The notes under the pieces are model-generated. The model was not told where the DNA came from. It did not search any database and saw only the letters and a program-made list of their open reading frames with translations. 60,151 nucleotides of DNA from Clostridia bacterium. Its GTDB lineage: Bacteria; Bacillota; Clostridia; UMGS1883; UMGS1540. The stretch lies in contig JAFSCR010000019.1 in assembly GCA_017436645.1 (NCBI GenBank), forward strand, positions 1 to 60,151, written 5' to 3'. A program made the translations under genes and the position numbers. Each line of letters starts with the position of its first letter. Within the stretch, counting starts at the first letter, position 1. This document shows, in pieces, positions 16,814-26,811 of the stretch.

Positions 16814-19315
16814 TTATTTGTTTATAATTCTTTGCATAATTACTGCGGCTTCGGCACGTGTTGTGTTACCACGGGGATTGATTGTGCCGTCGGCGTTACC
16901 TTTTATAAGGCCTTCTGCGACCATGGCGGCCACGTGGCTTTGTGCATAATCTGCAATGCCGGAAGCATCGGAGAATGCGGAAAGGTCAGCGGCCCCTGCA
17001 AGTTTTAAAGCCCTCGAAGTCATGGTCATCATGTCCTGACGGGTAATTTCTGCTTCGGGATTAAACTTGTTATCGCCTATGCCGTTGATAACACCGTTTG
17101 CCTTCCCGATTGCAAGTTCTTTTGCATATTCGGCCGCAGGGTCAACATCCGCAAAGTTTTCACCGCTTCCCGTAAGACCTAAAGTTCTGACGAGGAACAT
17201 AGCATAGTCTGCACGGGTAATGTTTTGGCCGGGGCCAAACCACGTATCGGAAACTTTATTTACAATGCCCTTTTCTTCTAAGGTTGCGATGGCATTGACT
17301 GCCCAAGGATACGGCATTACATCGTTGAATTTGGAGTTTTTCAGGTGAGAGAAGTCAACTGCTATAGAGGGTGTTACCTTAAAGACGACCGCTTCCCAAG
17401 GTTCTAAGGTAAGCGAAAGCTTGTCTTTGCCCGTAATTGTTTCTTCTTTGCCCGTCATTCTTGTGGCGGTGTAATCAGCAACAGAAACCGTATTTGCGCC
17501 GTCCACAAGGGGGATTTCCGCCGTCATGGGGAGGCTTTTTTCACGGTTTAGGCATATAGCATAAACCTCCTTGCCGTCCGTAAACGTTGCCCACATAACG
17601 TCCTTTGTCTTTTCGTAATTTAAGAAGGTGTATTCACCCGTTACGAAACAGCCATACATAAAGTCACGCTCCCAGGGCGCCCATTTTTCTACAAGGTCTC
17701 GAAACTCCGGTCTTGTCATGTAGACCGTATTATTGCCGTCTGTGGCATCTATACCGAGGGAGTGGAATTCACAGCCCACGCCGCCGGAGAAAAAGCCCTG
17801 ATAAATCATATGACGAAGTTCATCTACATTAGGCAGGTATCCGCCCATAGGGAACGCCTGCTGCGTAGTGGAGAAAGGCTTACGGCCTTTGGAGGCTTTC
17901 ATTGCAATATCCATAGCCTCGCTTGTTACTCTGCCTGCGTCCTTGTTGGCACCGAGAAAATAGGCGGTGTCCATCACGTCGCAGTAGCGGAAGAGCCATT
18001 CGAGACCGCCTGTGACAGAGTCCCCCGAATAGACGGGATGGTGGGGGTCAAGGTTTCGGACAAGCTCGTATGCACGAATCATTTCCTCGTCTGTGTTGCC
18101 CTTCTGATAAGGCTCATCCTGAATTTTATAACCGAAAAGTGCAGGATGGTCTTTTACTTCATTAACGACTTTGATTGTATTTTCAATCATATTGTCGCTT
18201 CCGGCACAGTCACCCATATAGTAAAGGTTTATAAGGCAGAGGAGACCCTGTTCGTAGGCTTTATCCATTCTTTCTTTAAAAGGTCTGGAACCGGGAGGGG
18301 AAATAAGCTGAATCACGGTAAAGCCGGCGTCCTCGGGATGGTAATCAAGGTATGCTTCACTTACACCTGCGCCTAATTGATATGTATACTCTTTGCCGTT
18401 CTTTCGGAAAATACCGTCAGCCCCTAAATATGTAGGTCTGTCAAAGCGGAATACAGGGAACTGCTGTTCCTGGATAAGTGCACCGTCCGCCCCGTATACC
18501 TTAAGGCCAATATGATACCGCTTGCCTTTTTCCGTCATCCATGCGGTGCGGAATGTGTATGTAAAGCCTTTAGAGAGGTCTGAAAAGCTTTCATTGTGAA
18601 TGGTTGCACCTTCCGGAGAAAGAAGTGTGACTTCTGCCTTCGCTCCTTCTGCATTTTCAAGAAGGTTCGGCACGCCTGTAAGATACCCTTTTTCCCATTC
18701 GGTATAATAGAAAACTTCGTCTGTTTCTGCATCAATGGCCAAGGGTTCCTTTACCATTTTGATTTCAACGTCATCTACATAGAGGGTGCCCGGAGAAAGT
18801 CTGTGCCGAATGTCGAGCATGACGGACTTTGTACCTTCAGGCACGGAAAACTGTCCCGCAAAGCGCTGGAAGTGACCGTTATTGCCGAGCTGCCAACGGG
18901 TTGTACCTTTTTCAATGCCGAGTTGACTTCCCGTATCGGCCCAGTCATAATAGTCCTTGGAGGAAAAATACAGCCAGTAGCCGATATCCATTGTGGTTTC
19001 TTCCGGGTTTAACAGCCATGCGGAAATTTCATATGTTGCACCTTTTACAAAGCCTGTGAGGGTCTGTGCGGCATCTGCATCATTGCCGTCGTCTGTGTTG
19101 GGAAGAGCCAGACTGTACTTTCCGCCATGTGCATACTTGTCGGTTATTTCTGCACGGCCGGAAAGCGCCCAGTCCGCATTTTCGCCCATATTTTCAAAGC
19201 CGGGGTCTAAGACTTTAATTTCTTTTTCAAGGGCAACCGTGTCCGCCAAAACACCAAGATTAACGGCGCACGTCAAAAATAGTACAAAGCACAATAACAA
19301 TGCAAGTTTTTTCAT
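16814..19315 (-). CDS. SLH-anchored GH-like protein, single-CBM form (paralogue B)
   Basis: An 833-aa member that lacks the first CBM. After the signal peptide (1-25, ending GVLA) it goes straight to the second CBM-like module (about 30-190; GYWLYFSSKDYYDW, RHRLSPGTLYVDDV). The beta-sandwich (FYYTEWEKGY) and barrel (YLGADGIFRKNGKEY) follow, with Asp-Glu401-Pro, then the SLH repeats. The barrel strand that reads D-x-D-x-Y in most paralogues is altered here to CDVMDTAYF, so it may differ in ligand. The start at 19315 has AAGGAG 7 nt upstream; the ORF extends to 19348 without a ribosome site. Paralogue C is 62 bp upstream with only a weak hairpin between, so C-B is a likely operon. Confidence 0.85.
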   Translation of the reverse strand: MKKLALLLCFVLFLTCAVNLGVLADTVALEKEIKVLDPGFENMGENADWALSGRAEITDKYAHGGKYSLALPNTDDGNDADAAQTLTGFVKGATYEISAWLLNPEETTMDIGYWLYFSSKDYYDWADTGSQLGIEKGTTRWQLGNNGHFQRFAGQFSVPEGTKSVMLDIRHRLSPGTLYVDDVEIKMVKEPLAIDAETDEVFYYTEWEKGYLTGVPNLLENAEGAKAEVTLLSPEGATIHNESFSDLSKGFTYTFRTAWMTEKGKRYHIGLKVYGADGALIQEQQFPVFRFDRPTYLGADGIFRKNGKEYTYQLGAGVSEAYLDYHPEDAGFTVIQLISPPGSRPFKERMDKAYEQGLLCLINLYYMGDCAGSDNMIENTIKVVNEVKDHPALFGYKIQDEPYQKGNTDEEMIRAYELVRNLDPHHPVYSGDSVTGGLEWLFRYCDVMDTAYFLGANKDAGRVTSEAMDIAMKASKGRKPFSTTQQAFPMGGYLPNVDELRHMIYQGFFSGGVGCEFHSLGIDATDGNNTVYMTRPEFRDLVEKWAPWERDFMYGCFVTGEYTFLNYEKTKDVMWATFTDGKEVYAICLNREKSLPMTAEIPLVDGANTVSVADYTATRMTGKEETITGKDKLSLTLEPWEAVVFKVTPSIAVDFSHLKNSKFNDVMPYPWAVNAIATLEEKGIVNKVSDTWFGPGQNITRADYAMFLVRTLGLTGSGENFADVDPAAEYAKELAIGKANGVINGIGDNKFNPEAEITRQDMMTMTSRALKLAGAADLSAFSDASGIADYAQSHVAAMVAEGLIKGNADGTINPRGNTTRAEAAVIMQRIINK

Positions 19316-19335
19316 ACCAATTCTCCTTTTTAAAC

Positions 19336-19363
19336 GAAACACGGACAAAAACGCCCGTGTTTC
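19336..19363 (-). terminator. Weak hairpin between C and B
   Basis: GAAACACGG pairs with CCGTGTTTC (9-bp stem, 10-nt loop). The T run after it is interrupted, so partial termination or mRNA stabilisation between the two cistrons is possible. Confidence 0.5.
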
Positions 19364-19377
19364 TCCTTTGTTATATC

Positions 19378-22300
19378 TTACTTGGAAATAATTCTGTTCA
19401 TAATAACAGCGGCTTCGGCACGTGTTGTGTTACCACGGGGATTGATTGTGCCGTCGGCGTTACCTTTTATAAGGCCTTCTGCAACCATGGCGGCTACGTG
19501 ACTCTGTGCATAATCTGCAATGCCGGAAGCATCGGAGAATGCGGAAAGGTCAGCCACCCCTGCAAGCTTTAAGGCACGTGAAGTCATGGTCATCATGTCC
19601 TGACGGGTAATTTCTGCTTCGGGGTTAAACTTGTTATCGCCTATGCCGTTAATAACACCGTTTGCCTTCCCGATTGCAAGTTCTTTTGCATATTCGGCCG
19701 CAGGGTCAACGTCCGCAAAGTTTTCGCCGCTTCCCGTAAGACCTAAGGCACGGACGAGGAACATTGCATAGTCACCACGGGTAATGTTTTGGCCGGGGCC
19801 GTACCATGTTTCGGAAACCCTGTTTACAATGCCCTTTTCTTCTAAGGTTGTAATGGCGTTATATGCCCAGGGATAGTAGATAATATCGTTAAAGGATGTG
19901 TCTTTCAGATGTGCGGCGGACGGGACGTTACCGGTGGGAGTTACCTTCCAAACGACGGCTTCCCAAGGTGCTAAATCTACGGAAAGCGTGCCGCCTTCCC
20001 CTGTTATACGCTTTGATTCCCCTGTCATGGTTTTTGCCACATAGGAGGAAATCACATATTCGCCCGTAGCATCAAAAAGGGGGATTTCGGCTTTGTTGGA
20101 TTCTGCCTTTTCCTGATTCAAAGCAATGGCATAAAGGTCGGTGCCATCGGTATAGGTTGCCCACATGGCATCCGCATTTTTGCCAAAGTTTACGAACTTA
20201 TATTCGCCCGTTACGAAGCACTTATACATAAAGTCACGTTCCCACGGACCCCATTTTTCTGCAATGTCGGTCCATTCGGGTCTGTCCATAAAGTTTGTGT
20301 TGTTACCGTCGGTAGAGTCAATGCCAAGGGAATGGAAGCCATAGCCGTGGGCACCGGCAAAAAGGGCCTGATAAGCCATATGGCGGAATTCATCACAGGA
20401 GGGGAGGTAACCGTTTTGGGGGAAGGCCTGCTCCATTAAGGAGAAGGGTTTTCTGCCTTTAGAAGCCACTCTGCAGCTTTCCATAAGGTCGTAAATTACG
20501 GTTGCGCTGTCTTTTCCGGCACCGCCGTAATAGTCCACATCCACAAAGTCGGCATAGCGGAAGAGCCAGCCGTAGGAGCCGGGAACCGAATCATCAAGAT
20601 ATACGGGGTGGTTGGGATCGATGTTTCGGATAGTTTCATAGGCAAGCATCATTTCTTCGTCGGGAATACCCTTCTGATAAGGCTCGTCCATAACAATGTA
20701 GCCGAAAACGCCGGGATGGTCTTTAAAGGTTTCAACGGTCTTTATGGTGTTTTCCAGTCTGTCAGGATGGGCGGCACTCTTTGTACCGTTATAAAGGGTG
20801 ATAAGGCAAAGGAAGCCTTGCTCATATGCCTTGGTTACTCTGTCATAAAGGGAAAGACCGGAATCGTCTGCATAAAGCTGGACAACGGTAATGCCGCCTT
20901 TTTCAGGCTTCTTTTCAAGAAGCGGCATTGTGGCACCGCTGCCAAAAGTATAGGTGTATTCCTTGCCGTTTTTGCGGAAAATACCGTCGGCACCGAGATA
21001 CGTAGGTCTGTCAAAACGGTATACGGGGAAATCCTGTACCTGAATCACATTGCCGGCACCGTCTGAAACTTTAAGGCGCACCTGATACTGCTTGCCTTTT
21101 TCCGTCAACCATTCGGTGCGGAAGGTGTAGTCAAAGTGTGCGGTAAGGCCGGAGACGGTTTCTTTGTGCGTTTCCGTGCCGTCAGGGGTAACAAGACACA
21201 TTTCCGCTTTGGAATTTATGGGGTCATCCATTACATAGGGGGTGCAGGAAAGCACGCCTGTTTCCCATTCGGTGTAATAGAAAACCTCGTCTGTGTTGGC
21301 TGCGAGCGCATAAGGCTCTTTTACCATATAAACGGAAACATCATCAATATAAACAAGACCCGGTGTGAGGCGGTGGCGGAAGTCAATCATAATGGACTTT
21401 GTTGCCTCGGGGGGCGTAAATTCTGCAATATATTTCGTCCAGTTCTGATTGGTTCGCATGGTCCATCTCGGTTTTTCCATACCGAGCTGGGAGGAGGTGT
21501 CATAATAATCGTAATAGTCTTTCGAACAGTAGGAAAGCCAGAAACCCATATCAACATTGGTTTCGCCGGGGGTTAAAATCCAGGCGGAAATCTGGTAGGT
21601 TGCACCCTTTTCAAAGCCGCCGACGATGGTGGAGGCAATGCCGTCTGCCGAACCGCCTTCGTTATGAAGGGCAACACTGTATTTGCCGGAGTGGGCGTAT
21701 TCATCGGTGCGCTTGCCGAGACCAAAAAGCTCCCACTCAGGCTTTTCGAGTTCTTCTTCAAAGCCTGCATTGGGGATGGAAAGCGTCTTGATAGCCGGCT
21801 TTTCGTCAGGCATTTTGGGTTTTGGCATTTCGTTGGTGATGCAAAGAAGGGAAGCATCATCCCATAAAATGGTGCCCGGGCCATAGAAGCAAAGGCATAA
21901 GGAAGCCTGGTCAGCATCCTTCGGTGCCGTAAAGCGGACGGCACCTTTTACCCATTCACCCATAGGGGGTTCGGGGAAAGTTATCTTTGCACGGCCGTAT
22001 TGCTCCTGGGGAATACCTTTCTTCTGCCCCTGGAAGAGTATATTTACATGCCCCCAGCTTGTGCCTTCAAGCCGCTTCATCCAGACGGAGAATTCGTAAA
22101 TCTGGCCGGCAATTACAGGCGCACCGGCGATCATGTCACAGTATTTCTTTTCTTCGGAAACAGAAATCTGCATGGAATATTCCTTGCTGTGGGCATCGGT
22201 ACTGCGGTTTGCATATTCACCGCCCACAAAGGTGTTCTTTGCGCCCTTACTGGAAGTAAACCCCCATGTATTTAAGGCGGTGGCAGAATCCATAAATTCA

Positions 22301-22467
22301 AAACTACCGTTACCGACTACCTCGTAGCAGTCCTTCCCCGGCGTGCGCTGGGGTTGTTCCGCAAGCATTTCATAGGTAACATCGTATCCTTCTTCAGCTG
22401 TGGCAATAAAAGGTACCATAAAGCTTACAGAAAGAACGAGTGCGAGAAATAGTGCAATTTTTTTCAT
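19378..22467 (-). CDS. SLH-anchored GH-like protein (paralogue C)
   Basis: A 1029-aa protein with the full two-CBM architecture of paralogue A. The signal peptide is about 1-24 (ending IATA-EE). CBM1 carries STDAHSKEYSMQI and GTILWDDASLLCITNEMPKP. CBM2 carries MGFWLSYCSKDYYDYYD and RHRLTPGLVYIDDV. The barrel has Asp-Glu595-Pro and the variant VDVDYYGG. The start has AAGGAGGAG upstream. It is transcribed from a good promoter at 22500-22528, probably together with B. The SLH-coding DNA is nearly identical to that of B, including 74 bp without a difference (16845-16918 versus 19409-19482). Confidence 0.86.
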   Translation of the reverse strand: MKKIALFLALVLSVSFMVPFIATAEEGYDVTYEMLAEQPQRTPGKDCYEVVGNGSFEFMDSATALNTWGFTSSKGAKNTFVGGEYANRSTDAHSKEYSMQISVSEEKKYCDMIAGAPVIAGQIYEFSVWMKRLEGTSWGHVNILFQGQKKGIPQEQYGRAKITFPEPPMGEWVKGAVRFTAPKDADQASLCLCFYGPGTILWDDASLLCITNEMPKPKMPDEKPAIKTLSIPNAGFEEELEKPEWELFGLGKRTDEYAHSGKYSVALHNEGGSADGIASTIVGGFEKGATYQISAWILTPGETNVDMGFWLSYCSKDYYDYYDTSSQLGMEKPRWTMRTNQNWTKYIAEFTPPEATKSIMIDFRHRLTPGLVYIDDVSVYMVKEPYALAANTDEVFYYTEWETGVLSCTPYVMDDPINSKAEMCLVTPDGTETHKETVSGLTAHFDYTFRTEWLTEKGKQYQVRLKVSDGAGNVIQVQDFPVYRFDRPTYLGADGIFRKNGKEYTYTFGSGATMPLLEKKPEKGGITVVQLYADDSGLSLYDRVTKAYEQGFLCLITLYNGTKSAAHPDRLENTIKTVETFKDHPGVFGYIVMDEPYQKGIPDEEMMLAYETIRNIDPNHPVYLDDSVPGSYGWLFRYADFVDVDYYGGAGKDSATVIYDLMESCRVASKGRKPFSLMEQAFPQNGYLPSCDEFRHMAYQALFAGAHGYGFHSLGIDSTDGNNTNFMDRPEWTDIAEKWGPWERDFMYKCFVTGEYKFVNFGKNADAMWATYTDGTDLYAIALNQEKAESNKAEIPLFDATGEYVISSYVAKTMTGESKRITGEGGTLSVDLAPWEAVVWKVTPTGNVPSAAHLKDTSFNDIIYYPWAYNAITTLEEKGIVNRVSETWYGPGQNITRGDYAMFLVRALGLTGSGENFADVDPAAEYAKELAIGKANGVINGIGDNKFNPEAEITRQDMMTMTSRALKLAGVADLSAFSDASGIADYAQSHVAAMVAEGLIKGNADGTINPRGNTTRAEAAVIMNRIISK

Positions 22468-22499
22468 AAGAGCTCCTCCTTATTGAGTGGTATACTTTA

Positions 22500-22528
22500 A
22501 GTTTACAGAAAAGCGGCAAAAAAGTCAA
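22500..22528 (-). promoter_or_regulatory. Promoter of the C-B transcript
   Basis: On the minus strand TTGACT (22523-22528), 17 bp, TAAACT (22500-22505). The sequence around the -10 (CTGTAAACT) is the same as in the promoter of paralogue E. Confidence 0.72.
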
Positions 22529-22564
22529 GGTAATATTTTGTCCAAAACGTGGATTTTTGTAAAC

Positions 22565-22594
22565 AAAAAACGGACAGCCGAAACTGTCCGTTTT
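22565..22594 (-). terminator. Terminator of paralogue D
   Basis: AAAACGGACAG pairs with CTGTCCGTTTT (11-bp stem, 6-nt loop), followed on the minus strand by a T run. It lies 14 bp after the stop. Confidence 0.88.
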
Positions 22595-22607
22595 GAAAGG
22601 ATTTTGC

Positions 22608-25600
22608 TTATTTATTAATGATTCTCTGCATAATGACTGCAGCTTCGGCACGTGTTGTATTGCCGCGGGGATTAATTGTGCCGTCAGCGTTACCTTTTAT
22701 AAGGCCTTCTGCAACCATGGCGGCTACGTGACTCTGTGCATAATCTGCAATGCCGGCAGCGTCGGAGAAGGTGGAAAGGTCAGCCGCACCTGCAAGTTTT
22801 AAAGCCCTCGAAGTCATGGTCATCATGTCCTGACGGGTAATTTGTGCCTCGGGGTTAAACTTGTTATCGCCTATGCCGTTAATCACACCGTTTGCCTTCC
22901 CGATTGCAAGTTCCTTTGCATATTCGGCCGCAGGGTCAACGTCGGCGAAGTTTTCGCCGCTGCCCGTAAGACCTAAAGCTCTGACGAGGAACATAGCATA
23001 GTCACCACGGGTAATGTTTTGGCCGGGGCCGTACCATACGGGGGCCACATCATTTACAATGCCTTTTTCTTCAAGGCTAGCGATGGCATTAAAAGCCCAT
23101 GGATAATGAATGATGTCTCTATATTTTGAAGTTTTCAAATTGGAAAAATCAACAGAAGAACTCGGTGTAACCTTCCACACAACTGCTTCCATAGGGGCAA
23201 GCGACACGGAAAGCGTGCCGTTACCTGTTACACGTTTTGCTTCACCGGTCATAGTTTTGGCGGTGAAGGCTTCCACCTTTACCGTGCCCATTCCGTCCAC
23301 AAGCGGAATATCGGCACTAACGGCCTTGTTCTTATCACGGTTTAAGATAATAGCGTATATATCTTTTTCGTCTGTAAATGTACCCCAGAGAACATCTTCT
23401 GTTCTCGAGTAGTTTACAAATGCATAATCCTGTGTTACAAAACAGCCATACATAAAGTCTTTTTCCCAAGGCGCCCACTTATCAATAATTTCCTGATACT
23501 CGGGTCTTGTTACGTAGTTTTGCTGAATACCGTCATCCGATGCAAGAGAGTGGAAGCTGTAACCGCAAGCGCCGGAGAAGAAGGACTGGTATGCCAGGTG
23601 GCGCATCTGATCAACGGTGGGCATGAAACCAAGGTAGTCAAAGCACTGCTGCATAATGGAAAACGGTTTTCTGCCTTTGGAAGCCTCCATTACGCTATCC
23701 ATAATGTCGGTCATAAGCCTTCCTGCATTAGGGTCGGCACCTGCATAATAGTCCACATCGAAAAAGTCAGAATAACGGAAGAGCCATTCGTAGGAACCGG
23801 GAACTGAATCGTCTACAAAGACAGGATGATGGGGGTCAATGTTGCGGATTGTGGTATATCCTGCAATCATTTCTTCAACCGGCTGGCCTTTCTGATAGGG
23901 TTCGTCCTGAATCATATAGGCAAAAACTGCAGGGTGATCCTTAATAGAGCTTACGATCGCTTTTGTATTTTCAATCATATCAGGGCTGCCTGCGCAAGAC
24001 GTACCATAATAACAGCCGACAATGGCAAGAAGACCCATTTCGTATGCTTTGTCCAGTCTTTCAATCATAGTGGAATCATCCTTTACAAGTTGCACAATTG
24101 TACAACCTGCGGCAGGAGGATTATAGGGGAAAATCTGGTCGTTTACGCCTGTTCCCATCATATAAACATATTCTTTGCCGTTTTTGCGGAAAACACCGTC
24201 AGCGCCTAAATATGTGGGGCGGTCATAACGGTAGACGGGATGCTCGTGCTCATCAACGAGGTTTCCGCTCGGGTCATACACCTTTACTCGGATATGGTAT
24301 CTCTGCCCTTTTTCCGTCATCCATTCGGTACGGAATACATATTTAACGCCGCCGGAAACGTCCTTAAAGGTTTCCTGATGCGTTTCGGTGCCGTCAAGTT
24401 CAACGAAGGAAAAAACTGCAGTAGAATTTGCAGGATCTGAAAGAACATAAGGCTCACCTTCGCAAACACCTGTAGGGAATTCAGTATAATAGAAGGTTTC
24501 GTCTGTTTCCGTAACAACTGCATAGGGGCGTTTTACCATATAAATGGAAACATCATCAATGTAAGCTATGCCCGGGTAGGAACGAAGACGAATGTTAAAT
24601 TCACAGCTTTGCGCGCCTTCAGGTGGCGTGAATTCGTACACGAGAAGTTCCCAATCCTCATTCTTTCTGTAAATAGTATGACGTTTGCTCTGCCCGAGCT
24701 GGGTGGAAATATCACCGTAGTCAAAAAAGTCTTTGGAAGACCAATAAAACCAGGGGCAAACGTCAACCTTAGCTTCACCGGGGACTCTTACCCACATAGA
24801 AACCTGATATGTAGCCCCTTTCTTAAAGCCGGACACAGGCTGGAGAACAAGAGAGTCACTTTGACCCACGGGAATGATAAGCTTTAAGCTGTTGTTCCCC
24901 GTGTGTGCATATTCATTAGAAATTTCTGTTATATCACACGGTGTCCAGCCGTTTTCCCTTTTCGGCGGTGCCCCGGGGGTGTCCAGTTCAAAGCTTGCAT
25001 TTTTAATTTCAATATACTCAAGGGGCTCTTTTACGGGATCAACCTCAGCTGTGGGCATTTCATCCGTGATATGTTTTAAGGAAGCATCATCATAGAGAAT
25101 TTCGCCGGGTGCTGCAAAGCGGAGGCAGACAGAAATCTGCGTGGCGTGTTCAGGCGCAACAAAACGAACGGTTTTCTGCACCCAGCCGTCACTTACGCTC
25201 GTATCATTAAAATCTAGCTTCGCACGGTCAAAGGCGTAATTTGCCGTAATGCCGCTTCCCGTAAAAAGGAGGTGTACATTACCTGCATTGCCTTCCTTTA
25301 CTTTCTTATGCCAGATGGAGAATTCATAGGTTTCTCCTGCTTTTATGGCAAGGCCTGCAATAATAGAGGCATCACCACTTCCCTCTTCAAAGAACACTCT
25401 GGCAGAATACTTGCCGGAATGTGCATCGGTGGATCTTTCTAAAAAACCACAGCCGAGGAATGTGTTATCTCTGCCGAGGTGAGAGGAAAAGCCCCACTCA
25501 TAGAAACTGGTTTCCGTATCCAGCGTTTCAAAACCGGGGTTTGAAAGCATTTCGTAACAGTCAACACCGATTGTACGCTGGGGTGCGCCGGGGATGACTT

Positions 25601-25697
25601 CAAACGTGACGGGGATTATGTCATCGGCGGCGACTGCAAACGGCGTAAACAGTCCTAAACATAGCGTGAGTACGAGAAATAATGTGATTTTTTTCAT
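22608..25697 (-). CDS. SLH-anchored GH-like protein (paralogue D)
   Basis: 1029 aa from the chosen start with the two-CBM layout. The signal peptide is about 1-24 (LFTPFAVAA). CBM1 has RSTDAHSGKYSARV. CBM2 differs from most copies (NIRLRSYPGIAYIDDVSIYM instead of the RHR form) and groups with paralogue E. The barrel contains Asp-Glu599-Pro and FFDVDYYAG. The ATG at 25697 follows AGGATATTCGGT; the longer ORF from 25718 has no ribosome site. D is monocistronic, with a leader of about 125 nt, and its promoter lies back to back with that of the divergent araC gene, which is therefore its likely regulator. Confidence 0.85.
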   Translation of the reverse strand: MKKITLFLVLTLCLGLFTPFAVAADDIIPVTFEVIPGAPQRTIGVDCYEMLSNPGFETLDTETSFYEWGFSSHLGRDNTFLGCGFLERSTDAHSGKYSARVFFEEGSGDASIIAGLAIKAGETYEFSIWHKKVKEGNAGNVHLLFTGSGITANYAFDRAKLDFNDTSVSDGWVQKTVRFVAPEHATQISVCLRFAAPGEILYDDASLKHITDEMPTAEVDPVKEPLEYIEIKNASFELDTPGAPPKRENGWTPCDITEISNEYAHTGNNSLKLIIPVGQSDSLVLQPVSGFKKGATYQVSMWVRVPGEAKVDVCPWFYWSSKDFFDYGDISTQLGQSKRHTIYRKNEDWELLVYEFTPPEGAQSCEFNIRLRSYPGIAYIDDVSIYMVKRPYAVVTETDETFYYTEFPTGVCEGEPYVLSDPANSTAVFSFVELDGTETHQETFKDVSGGVKYVFRTEWMTEKGQRYHIRVKVYDPSGNLVDEHEHPVYRYDRPTYLGADGVFRKNGKEYVYMMGTGVNDQIFPYNPPAAGCTIVQLVKDDSTMIERLDKAYEMGLLAIVGCYYGTSCAGSPDMIENTKAIVSSIKDHPAVFAYMIQDEPYQKGQPVEEMIAGYTTIRNIDPHHPVFVDDSVPGSYEWLFRYSDFFDVDYYAGADPNAGRLMTDIMDSVMEASKGRKPFSIMQQCFDYLGFMPTVDQMRHLAYQSFFSGACGYSFHSLASDDGIQQNYVTRPEYQEIIDKWAPWEKDFMYGCFVTQDYAFVNYSRTEDVLWGTFTDEKDIYAIILNRDKNKAVSADIPLVDGMGTVKVEAFTAKTMTGEAKRVTGNGTLSVSLAPMEAVVWKVTPSSSVDFSNLKTSKYRDIIHYPWAFNAIASLEEKGIVNDVAPVWYGPGQNITRGDYAMFLVRALGLTGSGENFADVDPAAEYAKELAIGKANGVINGIGDNKFNPEAQITRQDMMTMTSRALKLAGAADLSTFSDAAGIADYAQSHVAAMVAEGLIKGNADGTINPRGNTTRAEAAVIMQRIINK

Positions 25698-25797
25698 ACC
25701 GAATATCCTACCTTTCATTATCTTTATACATCAAGTCTTTCTCTTGATTTATAAGCACCTCTTGTAAAATCAGGCACTTCTACAGAAACACTTTTTA

Positions 25798-25826
25798 TTG
25801 ACTTTTTCATTTTTTATTGCTATAGT
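25798..25826 (+). promoter_or_regulatory. Promoter of the second araC gene
   Basis: TTGACT (25798-25803), 17 bp, TATAGT (25821-25826). Its -10 is 3 bp from the -10 of the minus-strand promoter for D, so the two promoters overlap and RNA polymerase can occupy only one at a time. Confidence 0.7.
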
Positions 25827-25829
25827 ATA

Positions 25830-25859
25830 ACTATAACATAAACCATTACATAATTTCAA
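25830..25859 (-). promoter_or_regulatory. Promoter of paralogue D
   Basis: On the minus strand TTGAAA (25854-25859), 18 bp, TATAGT (25830-25835) with an upstream TG. It faces and overlaps the araC promoter. Confidence 0.6.
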
Positions 25860-25912
25860 TATAATTTTAGACCATTTTTCTTATGTTTTGGCTCAAAATA
25901 GAGGTGCAGACC

Positions 25913-26794
25913 GTGAGGCATATCCCATCATATGAAATTCATGAACAAATCCGTATAGACAGAATGTATTCCTTTTTCACGACCTATTACAAGAATACAT
26001 ATACCTTCAGTGGCGAATCCCATGACTTCTGGGAAACAGCCTATGTGATAAGCGGTTCTATTTGTGTGTCAGCAAATGAAAATGTTTATAATCTTGAAGA
26101 GGGCGATATTATTTTCTATGAGCCCCTTGTTATGCATAAATATTATACGACATCTCCAAATACGAAACTCCTGATTTTTTCTTATGATCTGGAAGGAAAT
26201 ATGGCTGACTTTTTCCGCCATAAGGTTTTTCACTTAAACAAACAACAAAAAGGCATCATTTCCTCCCTTCTCGGCTATGTGAACACACAGACAGAGGGTG
26301 CTGATGCCTCAAATTATATTCCGGAGCACTACGTAAAGGAAGACTGGCTTTACTATGTAAAACCCATAAACACCGATCCCGTCTATGGCCATGGACTGGT
26401 TCTTTATATCTATCAGCTTATGATTAGCCTTGCCAATGACGGCAAAACGGCACAGCCCTCCCGTTCGCACGAGAACGTGCTTTTCGGAAGGGCAGTGAAA
26501 TATATGACGGATAACCTTTCCGAACCCATTTCAGTTGAGGCTGTAGCTAAACACTTAAACGTGAGCATTTCAAGCCTTAAGCGCATCTTTGATAAATGTG
26601 CAGGTATGGGCGTTCACAAATATTACCTGACCCTTAAAATCAATATGGCAACAGAACTACTGGAAAACGGTTTATCGGTAAATGAAGTGGCAACAAAGCT
26701 TGGCTTTTCAAGTCCGTCTTATTTTACAATTGCTTACACACGGGAAGCAAAAGTTCCTCCATCACAGATAAAACTTAAAAAGCGAAGGACGTAA
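25913..26794 (+). CDS. AraC-family regulator divergent from paralogue D
   Basis: A regulator of about 293 aa. The N-terminal cupin-like domain reads SGESHDFWETAYVISGSICV and EEGDIIFYEPLVMHKY. The C-terminal two-HTH domain is about 195-293 (AVKYMTDNLSEPISVEAVAK, LNVSISSLKRIFDKCAG, VNEVATKLGFSSPSYFTIAY). I place the start at GTG 25913 because GAGGTG lies 6 nt upstream; the ATG at 25883 has no ribosome site. It carries an insertion of about 40 aa in the middle, between the two domains, that I do not recognise. It could regulate D, next to it, and perhaps E, which converges on it. Confidence 0.85.
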   Translation: MRHIPSYEIHEQIRIDRMYSFFTTYYKNTYTFSGESHDFWETAYVISGSICVSANENVYNLEEGDIIFYEPLVMHKYYTTSPNTKLLIFSYDLEGNMADFFRHKVFHLNKQQKGIISSLLGYVNTQTEGADASNYIPEHYVKEDWLYYVKPINTDPVYGHGLVLYIYQLMISLANDGKTAQPSRSHENVLFGRAVKYMTDNLSEPISVEAVAKHLNVSISSLKRIFDKCAGMGVHKYYLTLKINMATELLENGLSVNEVATKLGFSSPSYFTIAYTREAKVPPSQIKLKKRRT

Positions 26795-26809
26795 AGTCCT
26801 TCGCTTTTT
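26777..26809. terminator. Bidirectional terminator between araC and paralogue E
   Basis: A perfect 14-bp stem AAAAAGCGAAGGAC / GTCCTTCGCTTTTT with a 5-nt loop spans the araC stop codon. Confidence 0.92.
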
Positions 26810-26811
26810 AA

